DNA from: Mycobacterium sp.
GTDB taxonomy: Bacteria > Actinomycetota > Actinomycetes > Mycobacteriales > Mycobacteriaceae
Direction of reading: 5' to 3'
Assembly: GCA_018401645.1 (NCBI GenBank)
Contig: JAGYKK010000023.1
Span: forward strand, 1-46,117
DNA length: 46,117 nt
Notes under the pieces: model-generated
Databases searched by the model: none
What the model was told of the DNA's origin: nothing
The model's input: only the letters and a program-made list of their open reading frames with translations
Made by a program: the position numbers and the translations under genes
Part shown: positions 26,909 to 38,107 of the stretch, piece by piece
How positions within the stretch are numbered: the first letter of the stretch is position 1
Layout: the number at the start of each line of letters is the position of its first letter

Positions 26909-29668
26909 GTGTTCGCCTGGTGGGGTCGAACCGTGTACCGGTATCGCTACATCGTGATCGGCCTGATGGTCGCGATGTGCGTCGGCGGCGGCATCTACGG
27001 CATGGACCTGGGCAAATACGTGACCCAGAGCGGCTTCTACGATGAGGGCAGCCAGTCGGTGCAGGCCTCGCTGCTGGCCGACGGTGCCTACGGCCGGGAC
27101 CGCACCAGCCATGTCGTTGCCATCCTCACCCCACCGGGCGATACCAAGGTCGATGACCCGCAGTGGTCGGCGCGGACCGTCGAGGAACTCGACGCATTCG
27201 CCGAAAAACACAGCGACAAGGTGGCGGGCTGGGCCGGTTGGCTACGCGTACCGGACAGCACCGACGCCACGGTGGCGCAGATGAAAACCCAGGACATGCG
27301 GCAGACCTTCGTCAGCATCCCGCTTCAAGGCGACAACGACGACGCGATCCTGAAGAACTATCAGGACGTCGCGCCCGATCTGAAGCAGATCAACGACGGC
27401 GACATCAAATTGGCCGGCCTCAACCCACTGGCCAATGAACTCACCGGGACGATCGCAGTCGACCAGAAGCGTGCCGAGATCGCCGCCATTCCGCTGGTGG
27501 CCGTGCTGCTGTTCAGTGTCGGGATCTGGGTCGGGCTGGTGCTGGGCTGGATCGCGCTGACCATTCTCGGGGCGCTCGGCATCATGCGCCTCGTCGCCGA
27601 CTTCGCGCCGGTGCATTTTTTCGCCCAGCCGGTGGTGACCCTGATCGGCCTCGGCATAGCGATCGACTACGGATTGTTCATCGTCAGCCGGTTCAGAGAG
27701 GAGATCGCCGAGGGCTACGACACCGAAGCCGCCGTCCGGCGGACCGTGATGACCGCCGGTCGTACCGTGGTCTTCTCCGCCGTCATCATCGTGGCCTCAT
27801 CGCTACCCCTGCTGCTGTTCCCGCAGGGGTTCCTCAAGTCGATCACGTATGCGATCATCGCCTCGGTCATGCTGGCCGCGGTGCTGTCGATCACGGTGCT
27901 CCCCGCAATCCTCGCCATTCTCGGCCCCAACGTCGATGCACTCGGGGTCCGAACCCTGCTGAGGGTGCCGTTCCTGCGCAACTGGTCGGTGTCCCGCAAC
28001 ATCATCCTGTGGTTCGCCGACCGGACCCAGAAGACCAAGACCCGCGAAGAGGTCGAGAGCGGATTCTGGGGCAAGCTGGTCAACCGGGTGATGAAGCGGC
28101 CCATTCTGTTCGCCGCCCCGATCGTGGTGCTCCTGATCGTGATGATCATTCCGCTGGGGAACCTCGCACTCGGCGGTATCAGCGAGAAATACCTGCCACC
28201 GGACAACTCGGTCCGGGTGGCACAGGAGGAGTTCGACCGCACCTTCCCGGGCTTCCGAACCGAGCCGCTGACACTGGTCATCGCAGACGATGACGGACAG
28301 CCGGTCACCGACCAGCAGGTCGCCGAGATCCGCAACCGGGCGATGGCCATCACCGGCTTCACCGACCCCGACAACGATCCCGACGCCATGTGGAAGCCAC
28401 GCCCGGGCACCTCCAACGACCCGTCGGTGCGCGTCATTCAGAACGGACTGGTTAACCGCAACGACGCTGCCCAGAAGATTAACGAACTACGGGACATCCC
28501 TCCGCCCAGGGGGTTGTCGGTCTACGTGGGCGGTACACCCGCTCTGGAGCAGGACAGCATCCACAGCCTGTACTCGAGGCTGCCGCTGATGGTGCTGCTG
28601 CTGATCTCCACGACCACGATCCTGATGTTCCTGGCGTTCGGGTCGCTGGTGCTGCCGATCAAGGCGGCGCTGATGAGCGCCCTCACCCTGGGGTCGACGA
28701 TGGGGATCCTGACCTGGATGTTCGTCGACGGACACGGGTCCGGGTTGATGAATTACACGCCGCAGCCGTTGATGGCCCCGATGATCGGGTTGATCATCGC
28801 GGTGATCTACGGCCTGTCCACCGACTACGAGGTGTTCCTGGTATCCCGGATGGTCGAGGCCCGCGATCGCGGCATGTCCACCACGGAATCGATCCGAGTC
28901 GGCACCGCCACCACCGGGCGGCTGATCACCGCCGCGGCGTTGGTGCTCGCCGTGGTGGCCGGCGCCTTCGTGTTCTCCGACTTGGTCATGATGAAATACC
29001 TGGCGTTCGGCCTCCTGATTGCCCTGCTGCTCGACGCCACCATCGTCCGAATGTTCCTGGTGCCGGCGATCATGAAATTGCTCGGCGACGACTGTTGGTG
29101 GGCTCCGGTATGGATGAAGCGACTGCAGCACAGGATCGGCCTCGGCGAGACCACACTTCCCGACGAACTCAAACAATCCACCGTGCGCGAACCCGCGGGG
29201 GCGCTGGTCGGCGCCGCCGCGGCGCCCGCCTCCCGATCACTGCGCGAACCGGTGCCTGAATCGCCGACCGAGTCACTGCCCGGACGCTCGAGCGAACCAC
29301 CGGGTGAAGCACCCACCACCCGGTTCAGCGCTGCCGAACCCGCGGAAAGCAGGGACATCGGTTCCTGGCTCGGCGAGCTTCGGGCCAAAGTGCGCCCGCG
29401 GCCCACCCGGGTCGAGCCCGCGGAAGAATCAACGTCGGTCGCCGCGCCGCCGGCAACCGTCGAGGACGCACCGACCACCGCGATTCCAACCCGGGGCCCG
29501 CAGGCCCCCGCGCCCCAACAGCTCTCGGCCGAGGAAACTCGCGCGATCCCGATCAGTCGGCCGGATTCCGGCGATTCCGATGTGGCCACCGAGCAGCTGA
29601 ATGCGCGCGCCAAGGCCGGCGGCGGGGTTAGTGCCCAAGACCTGCTACGCCGTGAGGGACGTCTCTAG
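26909..29668 (+). CDS. mmpL3: Trehalose monomycolate flippase/exporter MmpL3
   Basis: This 919-residue RND/MmpL transporter starts with GTG at 26909 after an AGGAG at 26897-26901. It has two repeats of one transmembrane helix, a periplasmic porter domain and five further helices. The proton-relay Asp-Tyr pairs are present: [17 protein letters not shown] (Asp253/Tyr254) and [14 protein letters not shown] (Asp639/Tyr640), equivalent to D256/Y257 and D645/Y646 of M. smegmatis. The cytoplasmic tail from about residue 750 is long, Pro/Glu/Thr-rich and ends with [25 protein letters not shown]. It moves trehalose monomycolate across the inner membrane for mycolic-acid envelope assembly and is an established drug target. 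The frame is clean over 2.7 kb. Confidence 0.97.
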   Translation: MFAWWGRTVYRYRYIVIGLMVAMCVGGGIYGMDLGKYVTQSGFYDEGSQSVQASLLADGAYGRDRTSHVVAILTPPGDTKVDDPQWSARTVEELDAFAEKHSDKVAGWAGWLRVPDSTDATVAQMKTQDMRQTFVSIPLQGDNDDAILKNYQDVAPDLKQINDGDIKLAGLNPLANELTGTIAVDQKRAEIAAIPLVAVLLFSVGIWVGLVLGWIALTILGALGIMRLVADFAPVHFFAQPVVTLIGLGIAIDYGLFIVSRFREEIAEGYDTEAAVRRTVMTAGRTVVFSAVIIVASSLPLLLFPQGFLKSITYAIIASVMLAAVLSITVLPAILAILGPNVDALGVRTLLRVPFLRNWSVSRNIILWFADRTQKTKTREEVESGFWGKLVNRVMKRPILFAAPIVVLLIVMIIPLGNLALGGISEKYLPPDNSVRVAQEEFDRTFPGFRTEPLTLVIADDDGQPVTDQQVAEIRNRAMAITGFTDPDNDPDAMWKPRPGTSNDPSVRVIQNGLVNRNDAAQKINELRDIPPPRGLSVYVGGTPALEQDSIHSLYSRLPLMVLLLISTTTILMFLAFGSLVLPIKAALMSALTLGSTMGILTWMFVDGHGSGLMNYTPQPLMAPMIGLIIAVIYGLSTDYEVFLVSRMVEARDRGMSTTESIRVGTATTGRLITAAALVLAVVAGAFVFSDLVMMKYLAFGLLIALLLDATIVRMFLVPAIMKLLGDDCWWAPVWMKRLQHRIGLGETTLPDELKQSTVREPAGALVGAAAAPASRSLREPVPESPTESLPGRSSEPPGEAPTTRFSAAEPAESRDIGSWLGELRAKVRPRPTRVEPAEESTSVAAPPATVEDAPTTAIPTRGPQAPAPQQLSAEETRAIPISRPDSGDSDVATEQLNARAKAGGGVSAQDLLRREGRL

Positions 29669-30763
29669 TCCGTCGGGGTCGTCAGCTTCGGCCTCGGCGC
29701 CGTCGGGTTTCGCCACCAGCACCCGGATCGCGCTGTTGAGGAAAGCCAACAGGGGCACCGCCAGCAGCGCACCGATGATCCCGGCGAGCACCGCACCGGT
29801 GGTGATGGCCAGCACGATCGCCAGCGGATGGATCGACACAGCCCGACCCATGACGAACGGCTGGAGTACGTGCGCCTCCAACTGCTGAACGGCGATGATG
29901 AGCCCCAGGGTGAGCAACGCATAGATGAACCCCTTGGCCAGTAACGCCACCACGACGGCCACAAACCCGGTGAGCACCGCCCCGACCAATGGGACGAACG
30001 CACCAAGGAATACCAGCGAGGCCAGGGGCAGTGCGAGTGGCACGCCCAGGATCGCCAAACCCGCACCGATTCCGACGGCATCGACGAGTGCCACCAGAAA
30101 CGTCGCCCGGATGTAGCCGATCAGGGACCCGAAACCGGCCCGGCCGGCCTCCCGGACCCGATCCCGGGTGTCCGCGGGAATGATCTGCGTCAGGTAGGCG
30201 TAGATGCCTCGGCCGCCGTGCAGCAGAAAGATCAGGGTGAACAGCGTGAGCAGCGCTCCGGTGACAATCTCAGTCAAGGTGACCGCGGTCGACAGCGCCC
30301 CGGTCGTCAGCTTCTCCTGGTTGTCGCGAAGTGCCGTGATAGCGGTCTCGCCGGCGTTGTCTATCTGCTGCCGAGTCAAATGCGCAGGACCCTCGATGAG
30401 CCAGCGGGTGGCGTTTTCGATGCTGCGGGTGACCTGCTCGACAAGGCCCGGCAATCCGGAAATGAATTGGCTGACAACGAAAGTCATGATCCCACCGAAC
30501 AAGGCGAGTCCGCCCAGGAGGACCAGGGCAACCGCGCCACCGCGGGGCACGCCCCGTGCGTCGAGTCGGTCGACCAGGGGCAGGAACAGCGCCGTCAAGA
30601 TGACGGCGAGAAATACCGGCACCACAATCACCCGTAACTGCCACATCAACAGCAGTGCCGCCACCACCGCTGCGAGGAGGACCAGCAGCCGCCAGGCCCA
30701 GGCTGTCGCCTTGCGGACCAGGGGTGCAACAGCGTCGTCATCGGGTCCTCGACCGGCTGGCAC
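29645..30763 (-). CDS. AI-2E (PerM/YdiK) family membrane transporter, Rv0205-like
   Basis: This intact 372-residue protein has about eight transmembrane segments. Typical family features are an N-terminal double helix ([40 protein letters not shown]), a central soluble helical part (about residues 105-160), [16 protein letters not shown] and a C-terminal [33 protein letters not shown]. Its substrate is unknown despite the family name. Its 3' end overlaps mmpL3 by 24 bp tail to tail, so transcription through either end produces antisense RNA to the other. The order beside mmpL3 matches Rv0205 in H37Rv. Confidence 0.92.
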   Translation of the reverse strand: MPAGRGPDDDAVAPLVRKATAWAWRLLVLLAAVVAALLLMWQLRVIVVPVFLAVILTALFLPLVDRLDARGVPRGGAVALVLLGGLALFGGIMTFVVSQFISGLPGLVEQVTRSIENATRWLIEGPAHLTRQQIDNAGETAITALRDNQEKLTTGALSTAVTLTEIVTGALLTLFTLIFLLHGGRGIYAYLTQIIPADTRDRVREAGRAGFGSLIGYIRATFLVALVDAVGIGAGLAILGVPLALPLASLVFLGAFVPLVGAVLTGFVAVVVALLAKGFIYALLTLGLIIAVQQLEAHVLQPFVMGRAVSIHPLAIVLAITTGAVLAGIIGALLAVPLLAFLNSAIRVLVAKPDGAEAEADDPDGLETSLTA

Positions 30764-30899
30764 CGCGCCAGCCTAACCGGCCCGGGCAGCGCTACCCTGA
30801 TGCCCGTGGCCCGCAACGCTTCGGCCCGGGGAAAGTACTGGTGAATCAGTGGCGCTCGGAAGCGGCTGAACTCGGTGCGCAGCGGACGCGATCTCGGCG

Positions 30900-31076
30900 A
30901 TGCTGATCTACCGATTGGTGAGCTGGATCTTCATCTCCGCGATCGGGTGGGTGGTGTTCTTCTTCATGTTCCGCACGGAGGGGGCACTGGATCCCGGCGT
31001 CGTGGCGGATGAACTTGCTGCCCCGAACCCCGACACGGAGGGCCACCCGGATATTTCCGGCCGTGAATATCCTTAA
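30900..31076 (+). CDS. Small single-span membrane protein (58 aa)
   Basis: The frame from the ATG at 30900 to a TAA at 31074-31076 gives MLIYRLVSWIFISAIGWV, with one hydrophobic helix from residues 3-24, then a short basic turn FRTEG and an acidic soluble tail ending DISGREYP. It is six bases before the DUF3054 gene, so the two are probably co-transcribed. No family is recognised. Support comes from the strong hydrophobic segment, the good coding composition and the spacing. Confidence 0.6.
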   Translation: MLIYRLVSWIFISAIGWVVFFFMFRTEGALDPGVVADELAAPNPDTEGHPDISGREYP

Positions 31077-31082
31077 TCGATC

Positions 31083-31475
31083 ATGGAGAACCCAGGAGAT
31101 GAAGCCCGCAGTACACGATCGCTGGTGCTACCGGCACTGGTCGCCGACATCGCCTGCGTGGTGTTTTTCGTCGCTTTGGGCAGAAGGAACCATGCCGGAG
31201 GGGTGAGCGTCGGGGGCGTCGCCGAGACGGCCTGGCCGTTTCTGATCGGTACGGCGATCGGCTGGCTGCTCTCGCGGGGTTGGCGTCACCCGACCGCGAT
31301 AGCGCCGACCGGCATCACCGTCTGGGTGTGCACCGTGGCAGCGGGCATGGTGTTGCGCAAAGCCACGGCCGAAGGCACCGCCGCGAGTTTCATCGCGGTG
31401 GCCACCCTGGTGACCGCCCTGCTCCTTCTTGGTTGGCGATCCGCGGTCAACCGGTGGGCAGCCCGCGTCCGGTAG
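31083..31475 (+). CDS. DUF3054 membrane protein
   Basis: This intact 130-residue protein has four predicted helices: LVLPALVADIACVVFFVALGR, GVAETAWPFLIGTAIGWLLSR, GITVWVCTVAAGMVLRK and FIAVATLVTALLLLGWRSAV. The ARR-type loop after helix 1, the conserved TAWPFLIG and WRHPTAI regions, and the length fit DUF3054, a family of unknown function in Actinobacteria. It follows the small membrane protein and precedes mmpL11 by 54 bp, in the place where H37Rv carries Rv0203 and Rv0204c. Confidence 0.87.
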   Translation: MENPGDEARSTRSLVLPALVADIACVVFFVALGRRNHAGGVSVGGVAETAWPFLIGTAIGWLLSRGWRHPTAIAPTGITVWVCTVAAGMVLRKATAEGTAASFIAVATLVTALLLLGWRSAVNRWAARVR

Positions 31476-31529
31476 GCTCGCAGCCACGCGATTCGCTGCA
31501 ATTCGGGGAGAAAAGCCATCCAGCAGTTC

Positions 31530-34398
31530 ATGATGCGCCTCAGCGGCAGTTTGCGCAGACACCGGTGGCTGGTTTTCAGTTGCTGGTTGTTGGCGTTGCT
31601 TCCGTCGGTGTATCTCGCGATGACGCAGTCCGGTCAGCTTACCGGGGGCGGGTTCGAGGTTGCCGATTCGCAGTCGCTGCGAGTGCAGACCCAACTCAAG
31701 GATCACTACGCCCAGGAGGGATCCTCAGCCCTGGCCCTGGTGGCGGCTCCCCGCGCGGATGCGACCTACGACGACATGACCGCAGCCGTCGCACTGCTGG
31801 AGCAGGCCGCACGGCAGGTGTCCAGCGTGGAGGTGTTGGGAAACCCCAATCAGCCGCCACCCGCTCCGGACCGCCCCTACGTGGTGGCGCTGAGGCTGGG
31901 GTTCGACAACTCCGGCGCCGTGGACGTCGCCCGGCAATTGCGGGCCAAAATCGGTGTGAACGACGACAAGCCGGGCACGATCGACAGCGGCCGGGTGCGG
32001 CTCTATGTCATCGGCCAGGGTGCGCTCGGCGCCGCCGCGCAGACCAGCACCAAGCAGGACATCGCCGCGGCGGAACGGTGGAACCTCCCGATCGTCCTGA
32101 TGGTGTTGGTCGCGGTGTTCGGTTCGCTGGCCGCCGCCGCGATCCCGCTGGCGCTGGGAATCTGCACGGTCGTCGTGACCATGGGAGTGGTCTACCTGCT
32201 CTCGACGCTGACCACGATGTCGGTATTCGTCACGTCCACGGTGTCGATGTTCGGCATCGCCCTGGCGGTCGACTACTCGTTATTCATCCTCATGCGGTTC
32301 CGGGAGGAACTGCGCGCCGGCCGCGACGCCGACCAGGCCACCGACGCCGCGATGGCAACATCTGGCCTGGCCGTCGTGCTCTCGGGGCTCACCGTGATCG
32401 CCTCGCTGAGCGGCCTTTACCTGATCAACACCCCGGTTCTAGAGTCAATGGCCACCGGCGCAATCCTCGCGGTGGCGGTCGCGGTCCTGACTTCGACCAC
32501 CCTGACCCCGGCCATCCTCGCCACGTTCGGGCGCGCGGCGGCGAGACGTTCACGACTCCTGCACTGGTCACGGCGGCCTGAGTCCAGCCAATCAAGATTC
32601 TGGACCCGGTGGGTGGCAGCGGTGATGCAGCGGCCCTGGGCCTCGGCCCTGGGTGCCACGGCGCTCCTGCTGTTGATCGCCGCACCCGCGCTTTCCATGA
32701 CGCTCGGAAATAGTATGCAGCGGCAGTTCCCGTCGTCCCACGAAATTCGCGGCGGTGGCGGCGGCCGCCGGGGCACTGGGTCCCGGGGCACTGGGACCGG
32801 TGCGGGTCCTCGTCACGTTCCCCGGCGGCGATGCGTCGAGAAACACCGACACGCTCGCCGCGGTGACCACGAAGATCTCTGAGGCACCCCATGTCGTGTC
32901 GGTGTCCCCGCCGGTTTTCGCCGACGACAACGCCAGCGCACTGATCTCGGCGGTGCTGTCGGTGGACCCCGAGGACCTCAGCGCCCGCGAGAGCATCGAC
33001 TGGATGCGAACTCAGGTGCCCGCCGCCTCTGGTGGCGCCCGGGTCGATGTCGGCGGCCCCACTGCGCTGATCAAGGACTTCGACGACCGGGTGTCCCATA
33101 CCCAGCTGATGGTGTTCGGTTTCGTTTCGCTGATCGCCTTCGTGATGCTGCTGATCGCTGTTCGGTCGGTTTTTCTGGCACTCAAGGGCGTGCTGATGAC
33201 GGTGCTGTCGGTCGCCGCGGCCTACGGCAGCCTGGTCGCGGTCTTTCAGTGGGGATGGCTGCAGCGCATCGGGTTCGAGCCGATCACCTCCATCGACAGC
33301 ACCATTCCACCGCTGGTGCTGGCTTTGACCTTCGGCTTGTCGATGGACTACGAGATCTTCCTGTTGACCCGGATCAGGGAGCGTTACCTCCAGTCCGGCG
33401 ACACCCGCGACGCCGTGGCCTACGGCGTGGCGACCAGTGCCCGCACCATCACCAGCGCGGCGTTGATCATGATCGCGGTGTTCATCGGCTTCGCTTTCGC
33501 GGGCATGCCACTGGTCGCCCAACTCGGCGTCGCCTGCGCAGTGGCGATCGCCGTCGACGCCACCGTGGTTCGACTGGTACTGGTGCCGTCGCTGATGGCG
33601 ATGTTCGTCCAGTGGAACTGGTGGCTGCCGGCCTGGCTGGACCGGATTTTGCCCTCGGTCGATTTCGAGAAGCCACTGCCCAAACTCGACCTCGGCGACC
33701 TGGTCGTAATCCCCGATGAGATCGCGGCCGTCGCGCCGCCCGCGGCGGACCTGCGCATGGTGGTCAAGAATGCGGCCCGGCTCAAAGAACTCGCGCCCGA
33801 CGCCGTCAGTGTGGCCGACCCACTGGCCTTCAGCGGCTGCGGAACATCCCAGCCGGCCGATCCTGTCGACCGACCCCGGGAACGCCGGCTCGCCAAGACT
33901 TCCCGCGGCCCCCGATCCGCGTCACTACGGCAGATTCATCCGGTGACAATGTGGCGGGGCCGGCTGGCGGTGGCACTCGACGCCCTGGGAACCAACGCCG
34001 ATGTCGAACGCCGAAGTCCGGTCGAGACCACCAATGTCCAACTGCCCACCGGAGACCGGCTGCAAATCCCGACCGGAGCCGAGACCCTGCGCCTCAAGAG
34101 CTACCTGGTGTTGTGCCGCAATGGCCGCTCGGACTACGCCGAACTCGCCGACCTAGCCGATGCGATGGACATCGAGAACGCCGCGACGGTGCTGGCGGGC
34201 ATAGACGGGTACTACCGCTGCGATCAACCGCATCGGTTATGGATCGCGACCCAGCTGGTTCGTCGCCTCGCTGATCCGGTTCCCACCGCCGCTGCCGATG
34301 ACGATCTGTGGTCTTCACCGGCCGGGGCGGCCCAGTGGGAGGATGTCCGGAAGCGGTGTCTGTCGATCGCGGTCGCAACCCTGGAGGAGGCGAGTTGA
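31530..34398 (+). CDS. mmpL11: MmpL11-type RND lipid transporter, one frameshift
   Basis: Two readable parts join near 32745, where one extra G in a GGCGGTGGCGG tract shifts the frame. Rejoined, they give about 955 residues, close to MmpL11 of M. tuberculosis. Both proton-relay motifs are seen: ALAVDYSLFILMRFREEL in the first half and GLSMDYEIFLLTRIRERY in the second. The C-terminal cytoplasmic domain has HPVTMWRGRLAVALDALG and RSPVETTNVQLPTGDRLQIPTGAETLRL, both recognisable from MmpL11. Residues around 33830-33910 diverge and may contain two compensating indels. MmpL11 exports monomeromycolyl diacylglycerol and mycolate esters and has been linked to heme uptake. Its stop overlaps the TTG start of the next gene. 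Confidence 0.9.
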
Positions 34399-34916
34399 CT
34401 CGTTCGTCGCCCCGTCCCCCCGGCGATCCGCCCACCGACGAACGACCCGTCGAATTCTGGGCCACCGCATCGATCCGATCGGCACTGGAGACCGGCGACA
34501 TCACCATCTGGCAACGCATTGTCGTCGCCATTAAACGTGATCCCTACGGCCGCACCGCACGCCAGGTCGAGGAAGTTCTCGAAACCTCCGCGCCGTACGG
34601 AATCTCCAAGGCGCTCAACGAGGTCCTGGCCCGCGCCCGAGGTCACCTGGAGGCCAACGAACGCGCCGAGGCCGCCCGGCACGTGCACCTTCTGCTTGAG
34701 CGATCCGGCCTCGGCGAACAGGAATTCACCTCCCGGATCGGCGTTCCGCGGGAGGCCTTCAGCGCTTACCTCGGCGCGACCGTGAGCCCACCGGCCTCGC
34801 TCATGATCCGGATGCGCCGACTGTCGGATCGGTTTGCCAAGATTAGAGCTCAGCAGACCTCAGAGGACGTTGGTACCACCTCCGAATACGCCGTGCCCGA
34901 ACCTGAATCCGACTGA
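34395..34916 (+). CDS. Rv0201c-like conserved protein with C-terminal HTH-like region
   Basis: The start is a TTG at 34395 overlapping the mmpL11 stop (TTGA), giving 173 residues. An in-frame GTG further upstream would lie inside mmpL11. The N-terminus is Pro-rich and the middle (EFWATASIRSALETGDITIWQRIVVAIKRDPYGRTARQVEEVLE) is helical. The last third FTSRIGVPREAFSAYLGATVSPPASLMIRMRRLSDR looks like a Cro/XRE-type helix-turn-helix. This gene is tightly linked to mmpL11 in mycobacteria. A regulatory role is inferred from the HTH-like end only. Confidence 0.8.
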   Translation: MTRSSPRPPGDPPTDERPVEFWATASIRSALETGDITIWQRIVVAIKRDPYGRTARQVEEVLETSAPYGISKALNEVLARARGHLEANERAEAARHVHLLLERSGLGEQEFTSRIGVPREAFSAYLGATVSPPASLMIRMRRLSDRFAKIRAQQTSEDVGTTSEYAVPEPESD

Positions 34917-34961
34917 GCGGCAGCGCATCTGGGCAGCGCAAATGCGTAGGGGTGCCACCCG

Positions 34962-37257
34962 TCACGCTGCCCGGTCAGATCCCGCCGGAGACCCGCCGCC
35001 GCCGGTGCCATAGCCGCCGAAGCCGGACGTGACGCCGCCATTTCACGCCGTTTCCGCCGTTACCCGCTGCCGCTGGGGTTCCGTTCCCACCGGTACCGCC
35101 ATTACCGCCGTTGCCGATGGCGCCACCGACACCCATGGTACCGCCCCTGCCGCCCTTGCCATTGGCTCCGGCTCCGTTGCCACCCGAGCCGCCGGTGCCA
35201 CCGTTGCCAGGCGCCCGTACGCCGATCCGTCGGTGCCGTCAGCACCGTCGGCGGCTTTCCGGTTTCGCCCTCACCGCCGGCTGCGGCAGTACCGGGATTG
35301 CCGCCGGCGCCGCCGAATGCCGCCGCCTGCACCCATCTCCGCAACCCGACGATGTTGACGCCGTTCGCGCCGCTTCCGCCCGGCCACCATTACCACCGGT
35401 GCCAGCCGAGCCACCGGAGCCGCCCGCACCGCCGTCACCATTGTGTCGACGAAGAACAGGATCCTTCCCGGTACCGGCGTTACCACCGGCACCGCCGAGT
35501 GCGCACTGCCTCCGCCTTACCCTTTCCGCCAGTGAGTCCTAGCAGTGCTGCACCGTTGTCCCCATTACCGCCGTTGCCACCGTTGCCGCCATTACCACCA
35601 CCGCCACCGCCACCACCGTTACCGAAGAGTGCGCTGCCGTTGCCGCCGTTACCGCCGATACCACCGGGTACCGTTACGCCGCCGCCACCGCCGCCCAAGG
35701 TTCCGGGTGAGCCGTCGTCGCCGCTAATCCCCGCTCCGCCGGCACCACCGATACCACCGTCACCGAACAAAGACAGGGCGCCTACGCGCTGCCGCCGTCG
35801 CCACCACTGCCCGCTGTACCGCCCGGCGCTGGGGCCGAGGCGCCGGTTCCACCCGGCCCCGGCGCTGCCGATCAACGAGACCGGCCCCCCACTCCCTTGC
35901 CATGACACTGGTGCCCGGTGCCGGTGCCCGTGCCGCCGTTACACCGCCGACGCCACCGCTGCCGAAAGGAACCGCGATACCCGCACCGCCGCCGACGCCG
36001 CCATTACCGCCGTACCGTTGGTACCGGTAGAGATTCCGCCCGCCCGCCACGGCCCGCCATTACCGGTCAAGACCCAGTGCCACCATTGCCGCCGCCCCTG
36101 GGTGGCGCCGTGCCGCCGTCGCCACCCCAGCCCCGTCGCCGAAACTGCCAAAAGCCGTTGTCCCCGCCGTTACCGCCGTTACCGCCATTGCCGCCGCGAT
36201 TGTCGTTGTTGCCCACGCCGCCGTTGCCGCCGTCGCCCGCTCGGCCCAGCAAGGACAAGCGCACCCACGGCGCCGCCGTTGCCACCGGTTCCACCGGATC
36301 CGCCGAAGTTGCCAGAGCCGCCGACGCCGCCGCGCCCTCGCCGCCGGCGAACAGACCGCCGTCACCGCCGTTTCCGCCGATGCCGGCGTGCTTCCCGCCG
36401 TACCGGTGGCGTTTCCGCCGACCCCTCCGACTCCACTTCGCGGCCGACGAACAACCCACCGTTGCCGCCGTTGCCGCCGGACCGTCGGTGAGGCCGTTAC
36501 CGCCGGCGCCGCCGTTGCGAACCATCCCGGCGTAGCCGCCATTTGCCGCCGTTGAATCCATTGCCGCCGTTGCCGATCAGTCCGCCACTGCCACCGTTGC
36601 AGGCCGTACCGCCGGTGCACGACGTCGCGTCAAAGTTGAAGCCGTTGCCAATCAGCACGCCGGCGTTGGGGTTGGTCGCCGTCCCGTTTCCGATGAAGAA
36701 CCGAACAGCGTCCGCGATCGGATTGACCGGCACCACCGCGGCAGCGCTGGGTCCAGCACTGAGTTGCGCGGTTGGTACGACGCCCGCGGTCTTGGCGCTA
36801 CTGCCTCGATCTCTTCGGGCGTAGGCCAGAGCGGCCCACGCCAACGGCTCCGCAGCCGGGGCCGCAGGACCGTCGTCGGCCTGCCGCGCGCCGATACCGG
36901 GGAAACACTGAACGCCTCCACCGCTGCCGAGGGCCGCGCAGCTGCGGTGCCGGTCGCCTTAGCTACCGGCGTGGCGGCGCCGCGTCCACGGGCGATGTTG
37001 GACGAGGCCCGAGCGCGACCGTTTACGATTGAGCGTTCCCCCGCGCCCCGGACCGCCGAGCGCACCCGCACTCCGCCGACTCCGCGGCCGCCGCCATCGC
37101 ACGCACCGGTATCGGCCGCGCTATCAATCGACGATCACGCTCCGACGCCGAGCGCCACCGCGAGGGCGCCGACCCGCCCCACCGCGGAGCCCGCCGGCCG
37201 CAGCAAAGGATGAATTGTTGAACCAGGTTCGAATCCGCCGGACTGAGCTGAGCTCAT
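34962..37257 (-). pseudogene. PGRS-type Gly/Asn-rich exported protein without a PE domain, frame-disrupted
   Basis: The ATG at 37257 opens MSSAQSGGFEPGSTIHP, then the signal core GSAVGRVGALAVALGVGA. A Ser/Ala/Arg-rich segment follows (NIARGRGAATPVAKATGTAA, PSAAVEAFSVSPVSARG), then VNPIADAVRFFIGNGTATNPNAGVLIGNGFNFD, the usual lead-in to PGRS repeats. From about 36600 to 34990 there are Gly-Gly-Asn-Gly and GGAGG repeats. The end GGVTSGFGGYGTGGGG is followed by a TGA at 34962-34964. Repeat sense switches frame at least eight times. No PE domain is present; a Sec-type signal replaces it. Restored length would be about 760 residues, exported to the envelope. It separates the Rv0201c-like and Rv0200-like genes, which are adjacent in H37Rv. 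Confidence 0.8.
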
Positions 37258-37417
37258 CTCAGAACCCCCAAGTGTGAAATAGTTTGCCAAAAGACCCCGG
37301 AAGTATGCACTGCGGCGCCCGGAATTGTCGAGCTTTTAGCGTTTATAGCAAATCATGTTGTGGGTCATGAGGGTGGCAGTTGAGGTGCTCGGGCCATCCG
37401 GCCGGTCGCCATCGCGA

Positions 37418-38107
37418 TCATCGGGGATTGATCGGGGCCACGTCGATCACCTGCCACCGACCATCTAGTTTGGACAGCGCCACCCGCAGTGCCAGGACCG
37501 CGCTACTTGGCTGTTCCTCGGGTGAACTCTGGGTGCCCCGGATGAGCACGGCTACGCTCGCCGAGGACGCTCCGAGCGCCTCTAGGCCAGCCGAGACGGT
37601 GGTGGCCTGGGCGGAGATGTTTCGCTTGGCCATATCAACGGTCGCCGGACCGAACTGGGCCTTGAACGCCTCGGCGCGCTCCGGCACCATCAGCGACATG
37701 GCGCGCTCAAGCGAGGAGTCTGGGTTCGACGGGTTGAACGTGGCGGTTGCCTCGGAGACGTCGGTGGCCATCCGCACAACCTGCGCGGAATCCGTCGCGA
37801 ATGCCCGATCGGGCAAAATCCAATTGGCGTAACCCACCGCGGCCGCTGCGGTCAGCGACGCCGCCGCTACCCCCGCCACCGCCAGTCGCAGTCCCGGCTT
37901 GTCGTCGTCGGTACCGACCGTCACCGAATCTCGCCGGTAGGCAAGGACGTTGGCCACCACAACCTCCACGATGAGCAGGCACAGGATCGAACATGCCGAT
38001 ACCCACCACAGTGGCCACTCCAGCATCACACCGATAATCAGCAGACCCGAGATCGCGGCCGCCGGGGCTGCGACGTCGAACGCCAATACCCTGGCCAGAT
38101 TCCTCAC
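37418..38107 (-). CDS. Mce-associated-like membrane protein, Rv0200-like
   Basis: A GTG at 38107 overlaps the preceding stop (GTGA) and gives 229 residues, the length I recall for Rv0200. It has three N-terminal helices (VLAFDVAAPAAAISGLLIIG, PLWWVSACSILCLLIVEVVVANVL, LRLAVAGVAAASLTAAAAVGY), then an NTF2-like extracytoplasmic domain: FNPSNPDSSLERAMSLMVPERA, VDMAKRNISAQATTVSAGLEAL and a terminal LSKLDGRWQVIDVAPINPR. The domain resembles the Mce-associated proteins (Mam) that stabilise lipid importers. It forms an operon with the next upstream gene. A role in envelope lipid traffic is inferred from the fold and the mmpL neighbourhood. Confidence 0.85.
   Translation of the reverse strand: MRNLARVLAFDVAAPAAAISGLLIIGVMLEWPLWWVSACSILCLLIVEVVVANVLAYRRDSVTVGTDDDKPGLRLAVAGVAAASLTAAAAVGYANWILPDRAFATDSAQVVRMATDVSEATATFNPSNPDSSLERAMSLMVPERAEAFKAQFGPATVDMAKRNISAQATTVSAGLEALGASSASVAVLIRGTQSSPEEQPSSAVLALRVALSKLDGRWQVIDVAPINPR

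Noticed and set aside
31280..32581. 433-codon plus-strand frame overlapping DUF3054 and mmpL11
   Set aside because: It is Arg/Gly/His-rich in the wrong frame. The frames giving four-helix DUF3054 and MmpL11 motifs are clearly the coding ones.
35298..36491. Long Pro/Arg/His-rich open frame on the plus strand across the PGRS region
   Set aside because: It is the complement of Gly-Gly-Asn repeats (GCC/GCC/GTT codons). The opposite strand has a start, signal peptide and PGRS lead-in, so this frame is a composition artefact.
34990..36600. CRISPR array or satellite-like repeat
   Set aside because: The repetition is codon-level Gly/Asn coding (three-base periodic, no fixed spacer or repeat length), typical of PGRS sequence.
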